A DNA stretch of 6,320 nt, from the NCBI GenBank assembly GCA_017628775.1, contig JAGBYN010000040.1:1-6320 (forward strand), in the 5' to 3' direction. A program made the translations under genes and the position numbers. The notes beneath the pieces were generated by a model that was not told the origin of the DNA, did no database searches, and worked only from the letters and a program-made list of their open reading frames with translations. Origin of the DNA: Bacteroidaceae bacterium (GTDB taxonomy: Bacteria; Bacteroidota; Bacteroidia; Bacteroidales; Bacteroidaceae). Below, one piece after another: positions 6,298 through 6,320 of the stretch. How positions within the stretch are numbered: position 1 is the stretch's first letter; every line of letters starts with the position of its first letter.

Positions 6298-6320
6298 ATG
6301 TCAAGAACAAATTTTGATAC
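6298..6320 (+). CDS. rpsB: 30S ribosomal protein S2, 5' fragment
   Basis: Only seven complete codons are inside the window (MSRTNFD, then two bases of the next). This matches the N-terminus I recall for Bacteroides S2 (MSRTNFDTLLEAG). The place after rplM-rpsI fits the rplM-rpsI-rpsB-tsf order common in Bacteroidota. An A-rich leader and no strong Shine-Dalgarno precede the ATG. The rest of the gene lies beyond the right edge. Confidence 0.85.

Overview
The window is ordinary housekeeping chromosome from a member of the Bacteroidota, most likely Bacteroidaceae (Bacteroides or Phocaeicola type). Three things support this: promoters of the TAnnTTTG (-7) class in front of three transcription units, A-rich leaders without strong Shine-Dalgarno sequences, and gene products that match my recollection of Bacteroides proteins (PurB starting MELDLLTAISPIDGRY, S2 starting MSRTNFDT, the rplM-rpsI-rpsB order). 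The species assignment is recollection, not a search. All genes lie on the plus strand.

Layout. (1) Positions 1-185: the end of an rRNA operon, with a complete 5S rRNA gene and a strong intrinsic terminator. (2) Positions 240-4490: a probable three-gene unit with its own promoter. It holds purB (adenylosuccinate lyase), an RluB-type pseudouridine synthase with a long repetitive Arg/Gly/Tyr-rich N-terminus, and asnS (asparaginyl-tRNA synthetase), and it ends at a terminator. (3) Positions 4538-5120: a single-gene unit with promoter, a secreted small protein resembling the Bacteroides DUF4488 / lipocalin-like group, and a terminator. (4) Positions 5158-6320: the ribosomal protein unit rplM (L13), rpsI (S9) and the first codons of rpsB (S2). 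It has a near-ideal promoter, a leader of roughly 124 nt before rplM and a structured 127-nt gap before rpsB, with no terminator between rpsI and rpsB.

Functionally almost everything serves translation: 5S rRNA, L13, S9, S2, AsnRS and an rRNA-type pseudouridine synthase. PurB adds purine nucleotide supply. The exception is the exported small protein of unknown function.

I found no mobile element, CRISPR array, tRNA or defence system, and no wholly new system. The parts most worth a second look are the duplicated R/G/Y-rich extension of the pseudouridine synthase and the two possible autoregulatory leaders in the ribosomal protein operon.
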